Source: CAIYRG01 sp963747255 (GTDB taxonomy: Bacteria; Pseudomonadota; Alphaproteobacteria; Micropepsales; Micropepsaceae). From it: DNA of 64,000 nucleotides. The DNA lies in assembly GCA_963747255.1 (NCBI GenBank), contig CAVVEG010000022.1, positions 58,077 to 122,076 on the forward strand, read 5' to 3'. The notes under the pieces are model-generated. The model saw only the letters and a list, made by a program, of their open reading frames with translations. It made no database searches and was not told the origin of the DNA. This document shows positions 26,838-36,385 of this stretch, piece by piece. Made by a program: the position numbers and the translations under genes. Position 1 is the first letter of the stretch. The number at the start of each line of letters is the position of its first letter.

Positions 26838-27193
26838 TTGCGACAGGCCAGTGTTGTTGCCGGTTTGCAGAGTCCGGATGCCGGCATGCTGTCTCGCCCG
26901 AACGCGATCACAGCCAACCCGGCATGAGCAGCCAATGCCCGGCGATAGCGCCGCGGCTTCATTGCAATGCAATGCGTTTCTCTTCCGCAAAAGCTAAACA
27001 TCCTGTAATCTTCTTGACAAGGCTGCCGGGCGGACCGTGCCGAAGTCCGCCGGACGAGGACAGCGTAGCGTGCTGTCGGCAAGCGGTCACTCGAAGCTTC
27101 AAAATCACACACGCCCGATTGCATGAAACACGCCGGTGTTGCTGTACCCGTTCGCAGGTACAAGAATTACCCTAAACGCGAGGAGGGAGAGTT
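26838..27193. other. Intergenic region with no recognised gene
   Basis: No supported reading frame or RNA was found between the RND pump and the cupin gene. The Shine-Dalgarno GAGGAGGG just before 27194 belongs to the cupin gene. Confidence 0.5.
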
Positions 27194-27682
27194 ATGACCG
27201 ATAAAGCAACGCGTGATGCGCAAAACAATGCCATGTTCAAGGACATCTATATCCAAGTCGACGCCATGCCGTGGATTCCTCATCCGATTATTCCCGGGAC
27301 CGACTTCAAAGTCCTTCGCACCAGCGCGGAAACGGGCGCGTGGACGGTGCTGTTCAAAAACGCCAAGGGCTCCTCGGTTCCGCGTCACGAACATCTTGGT
27401 GCGGGTGAATACTTTATCCTGTCCGGGAAGGCGGAAGTCCGTGGCGGAGTTGAGAAGGGAGGCATCACTGCCCACGCAGGCGATTACGGCTACGAGCCGA
27501 GCGGCGTGATCCACGATTTCACCTGTTTTCCGGAAGATACCGTCTATCTTTTCACCAATCACGGCCCGATTAAATTCATCGACGACGACGACAATACGGT
27601 GTTCGTGCTGGACTGGCGCGGCGTACGCGCCCTCGAGGCACAAGGTCTCGAGAAACTCGGGACGCCAATCGCCGCAGAGTAA
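27194..27682 (+). CDS. Cupin-domain protein (dihydroxyacetophenone dioxygenase-like)
   Basis: A 162-residue soluble protein with one cupin barrel. The metal-binding motif is visible as PRHEHLGAGEYFILSG (two His and a Glu) with a later His in SGVIHDF. The overall pattern (IYIQVDAMPWIPHP..., TGAWTVLFKNAKGSSVPRHEH, YGYEPSGVIHDF, KFIDDDDNTV) matches the family that includes 2,4'-dihydroxyacetophenone dioxygenase and acetylacetone-cleaving-like cupins. It could be an Fe(II) dioxygenase acting on a 1,2- or 1,3-dicarbonyl compound; substrate not inferable. GAGGAGGGAG precedes the ATG. Single gene. Confidence 0.8.
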   Translation: MTDKATRDAQNNAMFKDIYIQVDAMPWIPHPIIPGTDFKVLRTSAETGAWTVLFKNAKGSSVPRHEHLGAGEYFILSGKAEVRGGVEKGGITAHAGDYGYEPSGVIHDFTCFPEDTVYLFTNHGPIKFIDDDDNTVFVLDWRGVRALEAQGLEKLGTPIAAE

Positions 27683-28021
27683 CGAGTGGCGACGAGTATT
27701 TTGAGTTCGGTCAATTGAATTCGGACTCCCGTTCTGAAGACTTTCACCTCCATGTCACCCACCGATCGCAAAGATGCGGGTGAAGGTGTCGAAATCGTGG
27801 GACGGTGACACGATGTTGTCGCCCGTACTGTGGTCGCGATTTTCGAGGCCAAGGACATAAAGGCGGTGCAGCGTTATGTCCTGCGCTGGAATCCCTGGCG
27901 TTGGCAAATCGCGCTCTGCCGGAATGCATGCTGCGCGCGCTCAAAGGTGCCGAGGAACGTCCGCTGATCTTGTGCTAATCTCCGGCGTGGCCGATATCGG
28001 ATGGGCGGAGGAGGAGTGAGC
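27683..28021. other. Intergenic region with no recognised gene
   Basis: Several short frames cross this stretch but none resembles a known family or has a good start. Nothing else was recognised except the GGAGGAGG ribosome binding site just before 28022. Confidence 0.4.
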
Positions 28022-28924
28022 GTGTCGAAACAGCCTTTCGCGATTGCCGTAATCCTCGGCGCGCTCGCATGGACGGACAATTCTGCATTAGGCGCGGGAG
28101 CGGATTCCCCGCCGAATTTCGCACCCAATCCGTCGGTCGGGTGGGTCTCGGCGGGCGTCCGGCTTCTGCCTCCGCCGAGTGGTCCGGGGCCGGTGGTCGT
28201 CGCTCCCGGACAGCGGCAGGCATCCAACAACGACGTGCGCGCAAGGGGGGCTCAGGCGGTGTTTGCGATCGGGGATCTGAATGCTCCGATCCTCCAGCCC
28301 TGGGCGCGCGAGCGGATGCGACAACGCAATGAGCGGATCCTGGCGGGAAAGCCGGCGTTCAGCCAGCAGGCAAGCTGCTGGCCGGTCGGCACGCCGGGAT
28401 TCCTGCTCTATGCGGTGCAGCCGGTCTATTTCGTGCAGAGTCTCAAAGAGGTGCTGATGATCTGGCAGGCCGATCATCAAATCCGCCACGTCTATATGAA
28501 CGTGCCACATTCGCCCGATCCAAAACCGTCCTGGTTCGGCGAATCGGTGGGGCATTACGAGGGCGATACGCTGGTGGTCGATACGGTCGCGAGCGATCCC
28601 AGAACCTTTATCGACCAGTTCGAAACGCCGCACACGGATAAGCTCCACACCATCGAGCGTTTTCACATGACCAATGGCGGCAAAACGCTCGAAGTGAATC
28701 TTCACGTCGAGGATCCCGGAGCCTTCACGACGCCATGGGACGCCATGCAGCGTTATCGCCGGGTCGAACCGGGCGTCGCCGATGTTACGGAGTCGTTCAA
28801 CGCATTGTCATCGACCTCCGCAGCCGGTCCCATCCTGGAGGCAAGCTGTGCCGAGAATCCCAACTCGCTGTTCGGCGCAGAAGGTGCATTGCCCATTCCG
28901 CAGACGGAAAAGCCGGATTTCTGA
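28022..28924 (+). CDS. Secreted protein of the GHYEGDTLVVDTIG family (copy 3)
   Basis: A 300-residue exported protein; signal ends near ALGAGADS. GTG 28022 is chosen because GGAGGAGG lies seven bases upstream; an ATG at 28001 would overlap that site. It has all modules of the full-length group: PPNFAPNPSVGWVS, LLPPPSGPGPVV, NAPILQPWARERMRQRNE, Cys in ASCWPVGTPGFLL, FVQSLKEVLMIWQADHQIRHVY, ESVGHYEGDTLVVDTV, TPHTDKLHTIERFH, VEDPGAFTTPWDAMQRYRR and the ending SCAEN...EKPDF. It is closest to copy 4 at 41524. Function unknown. Confidence 0.8.
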   Translation: MSKQPFAIAVILGALAWTDNSALGAGADSPPNFAPNPSVGWVSAGVRLLPPPSGPGPVVVAPGQRQASNNDVRARGAQAVFAIGDLNAPILQPWARERMRQRNERILAGKPAFSQQASCWPVGTPGFLLYAVQPVYFVQSLKEVLMIWQADHQIRHVYMNVPHSPDPKPSWFGESVGHYEGDTLVVDTVASDPRTFIDQFETPHTDKLHTIERFHMTNGGKTLEVNLHVEDPGAFTTPWDAMQRYRRVEPGVADVTESFNALSSTSAAGPILEASCAENPNSLFGAEGALPIPQTEKPDF

Positions 28925-29151
28925 GTGTGGTTTTCGCCAACCTTCCGATGATGGTTGCGGCCAAGCTTGACTTTTCCGCGACGAAGCCGGATAGGTTGTG
29001 CGCTTTACTCGCGGTCGCACGACGCGCGCTGATGCGCATGTCACGGCGAGGCAAATTTTCAATCCACCGTTAGCTCCAGATGTGCGTGGAAGACGGCAAA
29101 CCGCCGTTATGCGCGTGGGAAACCGCGCGCCTGGGGCAATAAGGAACAATT

Positions 29152-30420
29152 GTGACCAACTCTTCGTTTTCGGGGCTCGGACTGATAGAGCCCATCCAGC
29201 GTGTACTTCTGGCTGAGAACTATCTCCAGCCGACACCCATCCAGACGCAGGCCATTCCGGCGCTTCTCGCGGGCCGGGACGTTCTCGGGATTGCGCAAAC
29301 CGGCACCGGAAAGACCGCCGCGTTCGGTCTTCCCCTGCTGCAAAAGCTTTTCACCAACCGCGTTGCACCGGCGGCGCGATCGGCGCGGGCGCTGATCCTT
29401 GCGCCAACCCGGGAGCTTGCGGTTCAGATCGATCAGACGCTGCGATGCTACGGCCAGAATCTCAATCTGCGGCACGCGGTCATCATGGGCGGCATCAACG
29501 AAAACAAACAGATCGGCGCGATGCGCGCTGGCGTGGAAATTCTCGTCGCCACGCCGGGCAGGCTGCTCGATCTTGTCCGCCGGAAGCACGTCAATCTCGG
29601 CGCCACGACGACCCTGATTGTGGACGAAGCGGACCGCATGTTCGACATGGGCTTCATCACCGACGTGCGAAGGATTGTTTCCCTGTTGCCGCGGCAGCGC
29701 CAGTCCATGTTGTTTTCGGCTACAATGCCCGCCGAAGTCGCAGGTCTGGTCGGTGAAATGCTCGCCAATCCGCTGCGCATCGATGTTTCGCCCGCGACCA
29801 TCACGGCCGCAGGCATCGAGCAGCGCGTGTACCACGTGGAATCAACAGACAAACAGGCGCTGCTGCACGATCTGATGAGCAATTCGGGGATCAGGCGCGT
29901 GATCGTCTTCACACGTACCAAGCACCTGGCGAACAAGGTTGCCGGGCGGCTGGGCGATGCCGGTCTTCCGGCCGAGGCCATCCATGGCAACAAATCGCAG
30001 AATGCGCGGCAGAAGGCACTGGATGCATTCCGGTCGGGGCGGGCGCGAATCCTGGTCGCGACCGATATTGCCGCCCGCGGAATCGATATTGACGACATCA
30101 CGCATATCGTGAATTTCGAGCTGCCGGAGGTTGCGGAAACCTATGTTCACCGCATCGGACGCACGGCACGCGCCGGCAATGGCGGTGTGGCGATCTCGCT
30201 GTGCGCCGGCTATGAACGCAAATCGCTTCAGTCGATCGAAAAGCTGGTCAAGCAGCGGCTCACGGTCATGAAGGGTCCGCAATTGCTCCCGGAAACGCGC
30301 GCCACGCCATCGCCCGCAGCGAACCGCGGCGAAACTCACAGGCATGCGGGCCGCGGGCGGTTCCAGGCGAGACCCACGCAAAGACCGGCCAAAGCGGCGA
30401 AATCAGCCTCGCCGCGTTGA
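29152..30420 (+). CDS. rhlE: DEAD-box ATP-dependent RNA helicase (RhlE-like)
   Basis: A 422-residue helicase that unwinds RNA duplexes using ATP. In order: Q-motif (FSGLGLIEPIQRVLLAENYLQPTPIQ), motif I AQTGTGKTAAF, PTRELA, motif II DEAD (IVDEADRMFDMGF), motif III SAT, and the C-terminal motifs ARGIDIDDITHIVNFELP and HRIGRTARAG. A short basic tail follows. GTG 29152 is the start, with AAGGA upstream. The 227-base leader before it may act in cold regulation, as for other helicase genes, but no element is recognised there. RhlE subgroup assignment is from the overall motif wording. Confidence 0.93.
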   Translation: MTNSSFSGLGLIEPIQRVLLAENYLQPTPIQTQAIPALLAGRDVLGIAQTGTGKTAAFGLPLLQKLFTNRVAPAARSARALILAPTRELAVQIDQTLRCYGQNLNLRHAVIMGGINENKQIGAMRAGVEILVATPGRLLDLVRRKHVNLGATTTLIVDEADRMFDMGFITDVRRIVSLLPRQRQSMLFSATMPAEVAGLVGEMLANPLRIDVSPATITAAGIEQRVYHVESTDKQALLHDLMSNSGIRRVIVFTRTKHLANKVAGRLGDAGLPAEAIHGNKSQNARQKALDAFRSGRARILVATDIAARGIDIDDITHIVNFELPEVAETYVHRIGRTARAGNGGVAISLCAGYERKSLQSIEKLVKQRLTVMKGPQLLPETRATPSPAANRGETHRHAGRGRFQARPTQRPAKAAKSASPR

Positions 30421-30458
30421 GGCAGGGGGAATCCAGACGATCTGCCGGCGGGAGGTGA

Positions 30459-32624
30459 TTACACGCCCCCGCCGAGATCCTGGCCGCGGACCGGCAGCGA
30501 GCGCAGACGCCTGCCGGTTGCGGCGAAGATCGCATTGGTCACCGCGGGCTGGATCATGGTCGCACCGGGCTCCCCGATTCCGCCCCACCGCTTGCCGGGG
30601 GTTGGCGAGATGTAGACTTCCGTCTTCGGCGCATCCTTGAGTCGCACCACAGGGTAGGTGTCGAAATTGCCCTGCTCGACGCGCCCGTCCTTGACCGTGA
30701 TCTCGCCGAACAACGCCGCTGAAAGCCCGTAGATCATGCCGCCTTCGAGTTGCGTCTCGACGCCGCGGGGATTCACGACGGTGCCGCAGTCGCAGGCGAT
30801 GACGACGCGGTCGACTTTGACGACCCCGTTTCTCACCGTGACTTCGGCAATCATCCCGACAATCGAGTCATAACTCTCGTTCATGGCGACGCCGCGCCCC
30901 TGGCCGGGAGGCATCGGCTTGCCCCAATCGCCCTTTTCGACGAGGAGATCGATGACCTGCTGGAAATCCGGGCGATGCGCAAGGAGTTCGCGCCGCAGCT
31001 CCACCGGGTCCTTCCCGACTGCATGCGCCATTTCGTCGATGAAGCTTTCCATGAAGAACACGTTCTGGGAGTGGCCCGGCGCGCGCCATGGACCAAGCGG
31101 CACATGCGTGTTCTTGAGGATGGAGATGACGCGGTAGTTCGGCAGCGTGTAAGCCGTGTTGATCAGGCCCTGCATCGTCTGCGCGTCGAGGCCGTCCTTG
31201 ACGGCGGCCGGGTTCGCACTGCCCGCCGAGTTGCGCATATCGAGCGCAATCGCCTTGCCATCGGCGGCAAAACCGGCCTTGAAGCGGATTGCGGCCTGCG
31301 TGCGGTAACGGCCCTGGCGAATTTCCTCCTCGCGATTCCAGACCAGCTTCACCGGTTTGCCGACGGCTTTGGAAACCGCAACCGCCTGCGCGACTTCGTC
31401 GGGACCGAGGCGCCGGCCGAAGCCGCCGCCGGAGAATGTGTTATGGATATAGACGTTCTCCGGCTTCATACCGGAAGCCTGCGCGGCAAAGGTCAACGCG
31501 AGGTCGGCGTTCTGGGTGCCGACCCAAACATCGACACGATCGGCCTGCACATGGGCGATGGCATTGAGCGGCTCCATGGGGGCGTGCGCGATGATCGGCA
31601 CGTCGTAGGTCGCCTCAACGACTTTGGCGGCTGTCGCCAGGGCGGCATCGACATTGCCGTCGTGACGGGCCACGGCGCCTTTCTGGTCAAGGGCGTCGAT
31701 ATAGGCTTTGCGGAACTGCGTGCTGTTGGTCGCGCCGGCTGCGCCAACCTCCCACTCGATCGGAAGCGTATTGAGCGCCTTCTGGGCGCGGAAGTAGCGG
31801 TCCGCGACAACAGCGACCGCGTCCTTGAGCCTGACCACCTGAAGGACTCCACGGCGGGAGGCGATCTTGCTTTCGTCCACCGATTTCACGGTGCCGCCGA
31901 ATACGGGGCACTTGATGATCGCGGCCCGCACCATGCCGGGAACTTCCAGATCCAGCCCGTATTTCGCCGAGCCGTTGATTTTCAGCGGCACGTCCAATCG
32001 CGCCAGCCGCCGGCCGATGAATTTGTACTGGTCCGGCCGCTTGAGCGCCGGCTCCCTGTCGAGCTTGATCGCGGCCGCCTCGACCGCGAGCTCGCCAAAC
32101 CGAAAGCTGCGCCCGGTCGGCTTATGCGTGATCCTGCTCATGGCAGCGGTGCATTCGGAGGCGGGCACGTTCCAGCGCTTTGCCGCCGCGGCAATCAGGC
32201 GTTCGCGCGCGCTGGCGCCGGCCTGCTGGACAAGCACGCCGGTTTCGCGCACCGCGCGGCTGCCGCCGGTGGAGAGGCTTCCGTAAACCTTGTTCTCCCG
32301 GAAGTTGCGATTGGCCGAAGCATATTCCGGCCTGACCAATGCCCAATCGCATTCGAGCTCTTCGGCGAGGATCTGCGGCAGGGCCGTGAAGCTCCCTTGC
32401 CCCATTTCGGCACGGCCATAGCGGATGATGACGGTGTCGTCGGGCTGGATCACGACCCAGGCATTGATCTCGCCGGGATAGCGCGTGGTGTCATCGTTCC
32501 ACGGACGCACGCTGAGCGTGGCCGCTCCGGCCGGCGCGATGATGCCGATGCCGAGCGCAAAACCGCCACCGGCGGTGAGCGCGGTGGCGACGAACTGGCG
32601 GCGGGAAAGATTTGTATCGGTCAT
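30459..32624 (-). CDS. Molybdenum hydroxylase large subunit (isoquinoline 1-oxidoreductase beta-like), second copy
   Basis: A 721-residue molybdopterin-binding subunit with a Tat signal (LSRRQFVATALTAGGG). Signature segments: YGRAEMGQGSFTALPQ, NTFSGGGFGRRL, LGPWRAPGHSQNVF, and the catalytic-Glu region WGGIGEPG. It would catalyse hydroxylation of an N-heterocycle or aldehyde in the periplasm. ATG 32624 follows GGGAGGG; a TTG seven codons upstream would overlap the small-subunit stop but has no better ribosome site. It differs clearly from the pair at 416-3108, so it is not a recent duplicate. No FAD subunit is present. Confidence 0.9.
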   Translation of the reverse strand: MTDTNLSRRQFVATALTAGGGFALGIGIIAPAGAATLSVRPWNDDTTRYPGEINAWVVIQPDDTVIIRYGRAEMGQGSFTALPQILAEELECDWALVRPEYASANRNFRENKVYGSLSTGGSRAVRETGVLVQQAGASARERLIAAAAKRWNVPASECTAAMSRITHKPTGRSFRFGELAVEAAAIKLDREPALKRPDQYKFIGRRLARLDVPLKINGSAKYGLDLEVPGMVRAAIIKCPVFGGTVKSVDESKIASRRGVLQVVRLKDAVAVVADRYFRAQKALNTLPIEWEVGAAGATNSTQFRKAYIDALDQKGAVARHDGNVDAALATAAKVVEATYDVPIIAHAPMEPLNAIAHVQADRVDVWVGTQNADLALTFAAQASGMKPENVYIHNTFSGGGFGRRLGPDEVAQAVAVSKAVGKPVKLVWNREEEIRQGRYRTQAAIRFKAGFAADGKAIALDMRNSAGSANPAAVKDGLDAQTMQGLINTAYTLPNYRVISILKNTHVPLGPWRAPGHSQNVFFMESFIDEMAHAVGKDPVELRRELLAHRPDFQQVIDLLVEKGDWGKPMPPGQGRGVAMNESYDSIVGMIAEVTVRNGVVKVDRVVIACDCGTVVNPRGVETQLEGGMIYGLSAALFGEITVKDGRVEQGNFDTYPVVRLKDAPKTEVYISPTPGKRWGGIGEPGATMIQPAVTNAIFAATGRRLRSLPVRGQDLGGGV

Positions 32625-32641
32625 GGTGGGCGCCCTCCCGC

Positions 32642-33097
32642 TCAACTGCGCATCAAGGCTGCTGCGCGATGCACCGCGCGGCGGAGCCGCTCATAGGTGC
32701 CGCAACGGCAGATATTCGTCAGATTGGCATCGATATCGGCATCGGTCGGATCAGGATTGTTCTTGAGATAGGCGACCGTCGCCATGATCTGGCCGGACTG
32801 GCAGTAACCGCATTGCGGGACCTGTTCCGTCAACCATGCCTGCTGTACCGGATGCGTGCTGTCGGACGAGAGGCCCTCGATGGTGGTGATCCGCGCCCCT
32901 TCGACGCTGCTGATGGGCACGGAGCACGAGCGCATGGCCTGGCCGTTGACATGCACCGTGCAGGCGCCGCACTGGGCGATGCCGCAGCCGAATTTTGTTC
33001 CCGTCAGTCCGATCTCTTCCCGCAATACCCAGAGAAGCGGCGTATCGCCCTCGACATCGATCTCGTGCCCGGTACCGTTGACGTTGATGTTGACCAT
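32642..33097 (-). CDS. Molybdenum hydroxylase small subunit, [2Fe-2S], second copy
   Basis: A 151-residue subunit with both clusters: KFGCGIAQCGACT plus MRSC for the ferredoxin-like cluster and PQCGYCQSG plus NICRCGTY for the C-terminal one. ATG 33097 begins the family-conserved VNINVNGTGHEIDVEG and follows AGCAGG; the frame continues upstream 25 codons with a Gly-rich stretch that is probably not translated. It ends 17 bases before the large-subunit start. Electrons probably pass to a periplasmic cytochrome or membrane partner not encoded here. Confidence 0.92.
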   Translation of the reverse strand: MVNINVNGTGHEIDVEGDTPLLWVLREEIGLTGTKFGCGIAQCGACTVHVNGQAMRSCSVPISSVEGARITTIEGLSSDSTHPVQQAWLTEQVPQCGYCQSGQIMATVAYLKNNPDPTDADIDANLTNICRCGTYERLRRAVHRAAALMRS

Positions 33098-33184
33098 GAC
33101 CTGCTTCCCTGCGCCTCCGTCCGTCAGCCCGGCGCCAACCGGACCGCCTTTGAAATCGGTCATTGTTAGCACGTATTGTTCACC

Positions 33185-33772
33185 ATGGGCAGTGAACAGC
33201 GTGCGCCGATTGAGCCTGCAATGCTGAGCGCAAGACAGTGCGGCGCCTGTACCGTTTGCTGCAAAATACTTCCGATCAGCACGGAGGGTCTGAAGAAGAC
33301 AGCCAATGTCTTATGCGCGCATTGCGACGAAGGTCGTGGCTGCCGGATTTATGAAGCCAGGCCGGATGTCTGTCGCGGTTTCTACTGCGAGTGGAGGCTG
33401 AACCCGCAGATTCCCGCGACATGGCGGCCCGAAAAATCCGGCATCTTCATAGAGAGGATTGCCTCCGGGCACATCGAAGACATGCCGCCGGGATACAGCC
33501 CCCAATACGCGATATCTCTTATGCTGCTTCGTCCCGATGCGATTGAGCGGCCGGCGCTGATCGAAATCGTCGCGGATTATATCTTCCGGCGGGTTCCCAT
33601 ATTCCTCTCAATTCCGGGTCCCGCCGGTCGCTTGCCGGGACAGCTGTTTTTGAACGACGCCATGGAGGGTGCCGCCGCGAGACGCGATCTTTCCGGGATG
33701 ATGGTCGTTCTCCGGCAGGCGCTCAATGCCCTGAAGCAGCAGGAATTCGATCCCGTGCCTGAGCTGGGCTGA
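33185..33772 (+). CDS. YkgJ-family cysteine-cluster protein
   Basis: A 195-residue soluble protein with the CxxCxxCC signature (QCGACTVCCKI near residue 20), then CAHCDEGRGCRIYEARPDVCRGFYCEW, the second part of the cluster. The family (PF03692) is thought to bind Zn or an Fe-S cluster; its role is not established. ATG 33185 is chosen over a TTG three codons earlier. It is divergent from the molybdenum hydroxylase pair, 87 bases apart, so a shared regulatory region is possible. Confidence 0.82.
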   Translation: MGSEQRAPIEPAMLSARQCGACTVCCKILPISTEGLKKTANVLCAHCDEGRGCRIYEARPDVCRGFYCEWRLNPQIPATWRPEKSGIFIERIASGHIEDMPPGYSPQYAISLMLLRPDAIERPALIEIVADYIFRRVPIFLSIPGPAGRLPGQLFLNDAMEGAAARRDLSGMMVVLRQALNALKQQEFDPVPELG

Positions 33773-33889
33773 GTTGGAACGTGCGCGGCGGCCTTACCCG
33801 GCGATCGGCCCGTTCGACGAGATCACTGTCGAGTTGGGCACAAGGCATCGCTCAGTTCGTGACCCCAATTCGGACATCACATCAGTGGA

Positions 33890-34540
33890 TCAGATATTGC
33901 GAATTCGCCTGCCAAAACCAACCAGTGCGACAAGGCCAAAGCCAAACATCGCCAGACTCATGGGTTCGGGAACAGTTACCGGATCGGTAAACGCAAAGAT
34001 CATGTCATTGTAATTATAGTCGCCGTTGAGCGTATCTTCCCAGGCCACAAAGGTGACGATTGTTCCGGGCGTCTCGCCCAACAACGCGATCGAGGCCGCA
34101 GCAGCAGGGTCCAGGGCGCCTTGGCCAACGGTCGTGAAAGCCGTAGCAACGGCGCCGGCATTGCTGGCATCCACGGTGGCTGAAACAAGGTCATGAGCAT
34201 AGCCGTCTGACGCGCGCGCATCCGTCGTGTAGGTCCAACCGTGGGTGACGTCCGTCAGCCCGAAGACAATTCCCGGACCCGTGTTGCCGAGGTTGACTGT
34301 CTGACCAATCGTCGAAGGGGTGCATCCGTAGCCGTGGTTGCAGAAAATGTTTGAAATGGAATTGGGAGCTATTTCGCTCAGCGAGAGCCTATCACCCCCG
34401 TACCCGGAAACGTACACGGCATACACATCCGTGCCATTGGAATTGAGCGGAGTGAGCGTGGTGATTGGCGTCGCCACGGATGCGCCAGTCATGAACAGAA
34501 GCCCAACTGTCGCAAAACCAAAACACGTCCGTATACGCAT
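33890..34540 (-). CDS. PEP-CTERM sorting-domain protein with a DUF4114-like region
   Basis: A 216-residue secreted protein. It has an N-terminal signal (FATVGLLFMTGASVATP), a middle domain ending in DTLNGDYNYNDMIFAFTD, which resembles the DUF4114 calcium-binding-like pattern, and the C-terminal PEP-CTERM tripartite signal VPEPMSLAMFGFGLVALVGF followed by GRRIR. Such proteins are processed by an exosortase (EpsH/XrtA type) and attached to or released with exopolysaccharide. No exosortase is present in this window. ATG 34540 is used; GTG 34546 is an alternative, and neither has a strong ribosome site. Confidence 0.85.
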   Translation of the reverse strand: MRIRTCFGFATVGLLFMTGASVATPITTLTPLNSNGTDVYAVYVSGYGGDRLSLSEIAPNSISNIFCNHGYGCTPSTIGQTVNLGNTGPGIVFGLTDVTHGWTYTTDARASDGYAHDLVSATVDASNAGAVATAFTTVGQGALDPAAAASIALLGETPGTIVTFVAWEDTLNGDYNYNDMIFAFTDPVTVPEPMSLAMFGFGLVALVGFGRRIRNI

Positions 34541-35217
34541 GGGCACTAAAGGTTAGACGCTTCTCAGCCAAAGGTAATCAGCAGAAGAATCAAACACAAC
34601 TGCAAACCTTCTATTAACCATAGAATTTTTGGGCAGAACGTTCGCGGCAGCGTTAACCATCAGAGGGCGGAACAAATTGACCCGGACGATGGAACCAATT
34701 GCGCAATTGGTACACTGTTGATGGAATTCTTGATCATGGTTTATCGCGGTTCCACCAAAATGAACGACGGCAGTTGCAGGAGAAAGTTCCCTTCTCAGTC
34801 GCAACTTTAAAACTGAGCGTTCCGGAGATGTTGGATCGCGGCGAATCCCAGCCACAATTCCCTGATTCCATCATGGCCGATTTTGCATCCAAACCAGCCG
34901 GGTACGGTCGTGTCCCAAGTGATCTCCGGTCCGGGCCAAGAAGCAGTCTGTGTCATTGAACCGGTCTGAACAGATGTCTGCAACTGGCGAAACCTGCCGA
35001 GGATTGGCGGGCCGAACGCGTCTGCTCCGCCCGGTTACATCAGACGTCAACCTGTTCGGCGATCAAACAGCAGTTGGACCGCCCGCACGTTTGGTCGCTG
35101 TACCGACGGGGCAGGTCCCAGGTCGCAAGCGATGGACCACTGTTTCACCATTGCGCCAATTCCGGTTTTGTCGCTCACTTCCCTGATAGGGGGAATCCAG
35201 GCGGAAGATTCGGAACG
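34541..35217. other. Long intergenic region between divergent genes
   Basis: About 680 bases without a supported gene. It is somewhat richer in A and T than its surroundings near 34560-34760, as expected for a promoter region of the PEP-CTERM gene (minus) and the glycosyltransferase (plus). Frames across it carry no family similarity. No sigma-54 site or terminator could be assigned with confidence. Confidence 0.5.
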
Positions 35218-36378
35218 GTGCGGATTCTGATCGCAACGTGGGACGGGGCAGGCGGTTTTCAGCCTCAACAGACCCTGATCCGTGGTTTGGCCGCGAAAGG
35301 CCATGATGTTCACGTCGCAGCTCACCAATCGCTTCAAAGTCGCATCGAAGGGGCGGGCGCAACATTCGAGCATTTGCCAACGATCACCGCCTACAACTCG
35401 CGCAAGCCGGTAAAACCCGACGAGGAGCGTGCCCTTGTTCTGGATGGAATAATTTTTTCCGAGGCTTTTGGTAATGATGTCTACGCTACGGCATCTCGCC
35501 TTCGGCCGGACCTGCAGCTCGTCGATATGGCGCTTCTGACTGCATTCGTCGCGGTTCGCGCAACCGGGGCACCCGCAGGTTTGCTGACGACAACGGTCTT
35601 CAAGTTCGTCGAATGGTTTGGGGGCCAGTACCTGCAGCGGTACGCGACCTTGAAACGTTTTGCCGCGCGCTTTGGCTATGATCTGCCGGCGACATGGATG
35701 GATATGATTGGCAGTTCGCCCGTGATTGCGTCGACATACAGGTCGTTTGAACCTGACGCGGATTTCCCGCCCGGCTACATAGCCGTTGGTCCACTGCGCG
35801 AGCCGATTTCAGCTCCACACGGATCCTTTGTCCGCATGTCGCCGAACAAGCCTCTGATTTTGGTGAGCCTCAGCACTGGCTTCATGAATCAGGCAGCGAC
35901 ACTGAACAGGCTTTGCCAGGCCATCGCGACATTAGATGTCGAGGCGATCGTTACGACCGGTGAGGCTATCGACCCGCAGATTCTGGAGGCCGGTCCAAAT
36001 ACCCGGGTTGTTCGATTCATCTCCCATGACGAGATCTTGCCGGCGGCGCGCCTTGTGGTGACTCACGCTGGCCACGGAACGGTGATGGCCGCCATTTCGC
36101 ATGCCGTTCCGATGCTGCTTCTCCCCATGGGGCGCGACCAGTCCATGATTGCCGCCCGAACTGTAGAGTTAGGCCTCGGGGCTGTGATGGACTTCAGGGC
36201 GTCGGCCCGCGAATTTGCGTTCGCCATCGAATGCGAGCTTGCGGATCCCGCGAAGCAGCAACACTGCGGGGCATTCTTGAGCAAATTGGAAGACCATCCA
36301 GATCTGGACGACGCGATCTCGGTGATAGAGCGTTCGGCGAGCGGCCCCACCCAGGCGACTTGCAAACCAGTTTTCTGA
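35218..36378 (+). CDS. UDP-glycosyltransferase-like protein (GT1/MGT family)
   Basis: A 386-residue GT-B fold enzyme. It begins VRILIATWDGAGGFQPQQ, the usual N-terminal strand and Gly-rich loop, and has the C-terminal nucleotide-sugar motif HDEILPAARLVVTHAGHGTVM followed by VPMLLLPMGRDQ. It would transfer a sugar to a small acceptor such as a macrolide, flavonoid, carotenoid or sterol. GTG 35218 is chosen as the natural fold start with GGAAG upstream; an ATG-less extension to 35074 is not conserved. No sugar-biosynthesis genes are adjacent. Acceptor unknown. Confidence 0.85.
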   Translation: MRILIATWDGAGGFQPQQTLIRGLAAKGHDVHVAAHQSLQSRIEGAGATFEHLPTITAYNSRKPVKPDEERALVLDGIIFSEAFGNDVYATASRLRPDLQLVDMALLTAFVAVRATGAPAGLLTTTVFKFVEWFGGQYLQRYATLKRFAARFGYDLPATWMDMIGSSPVIASTYRSFEPDADFPPGYIAVGPLREPISAPHGSFVRMSPNKPLILVSLSTGFMNQAATLNRLCQAIATLDVEAIVTTGEAIDPQILEAGPNTRVVRFISHDEILPAARLVVTHAGHGTVMAAISHAVPMLLLPMGRDQSMIAARTVELGLGAVMDFRASAREFAFAIECELADPAKQQHCGAFLSKLEDHPDLDDAISVIERSASGPTQATCKPVF

Positions 36379-36385
36379 ACGTCAG

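Noticed and set aside
30750..32696. 648-codon open frame on the plus strand across the second molybdenum hydroxylase
   Set aside because: Same reason: antisense shadow of a conserved gene with catalytic motifs on the other strand.
34553..34855. 100-codon minus-strand frame upstream of the PEP-CTERM gene
   Set aside because: No start context, no family, atypical composition; treated as intergenic.
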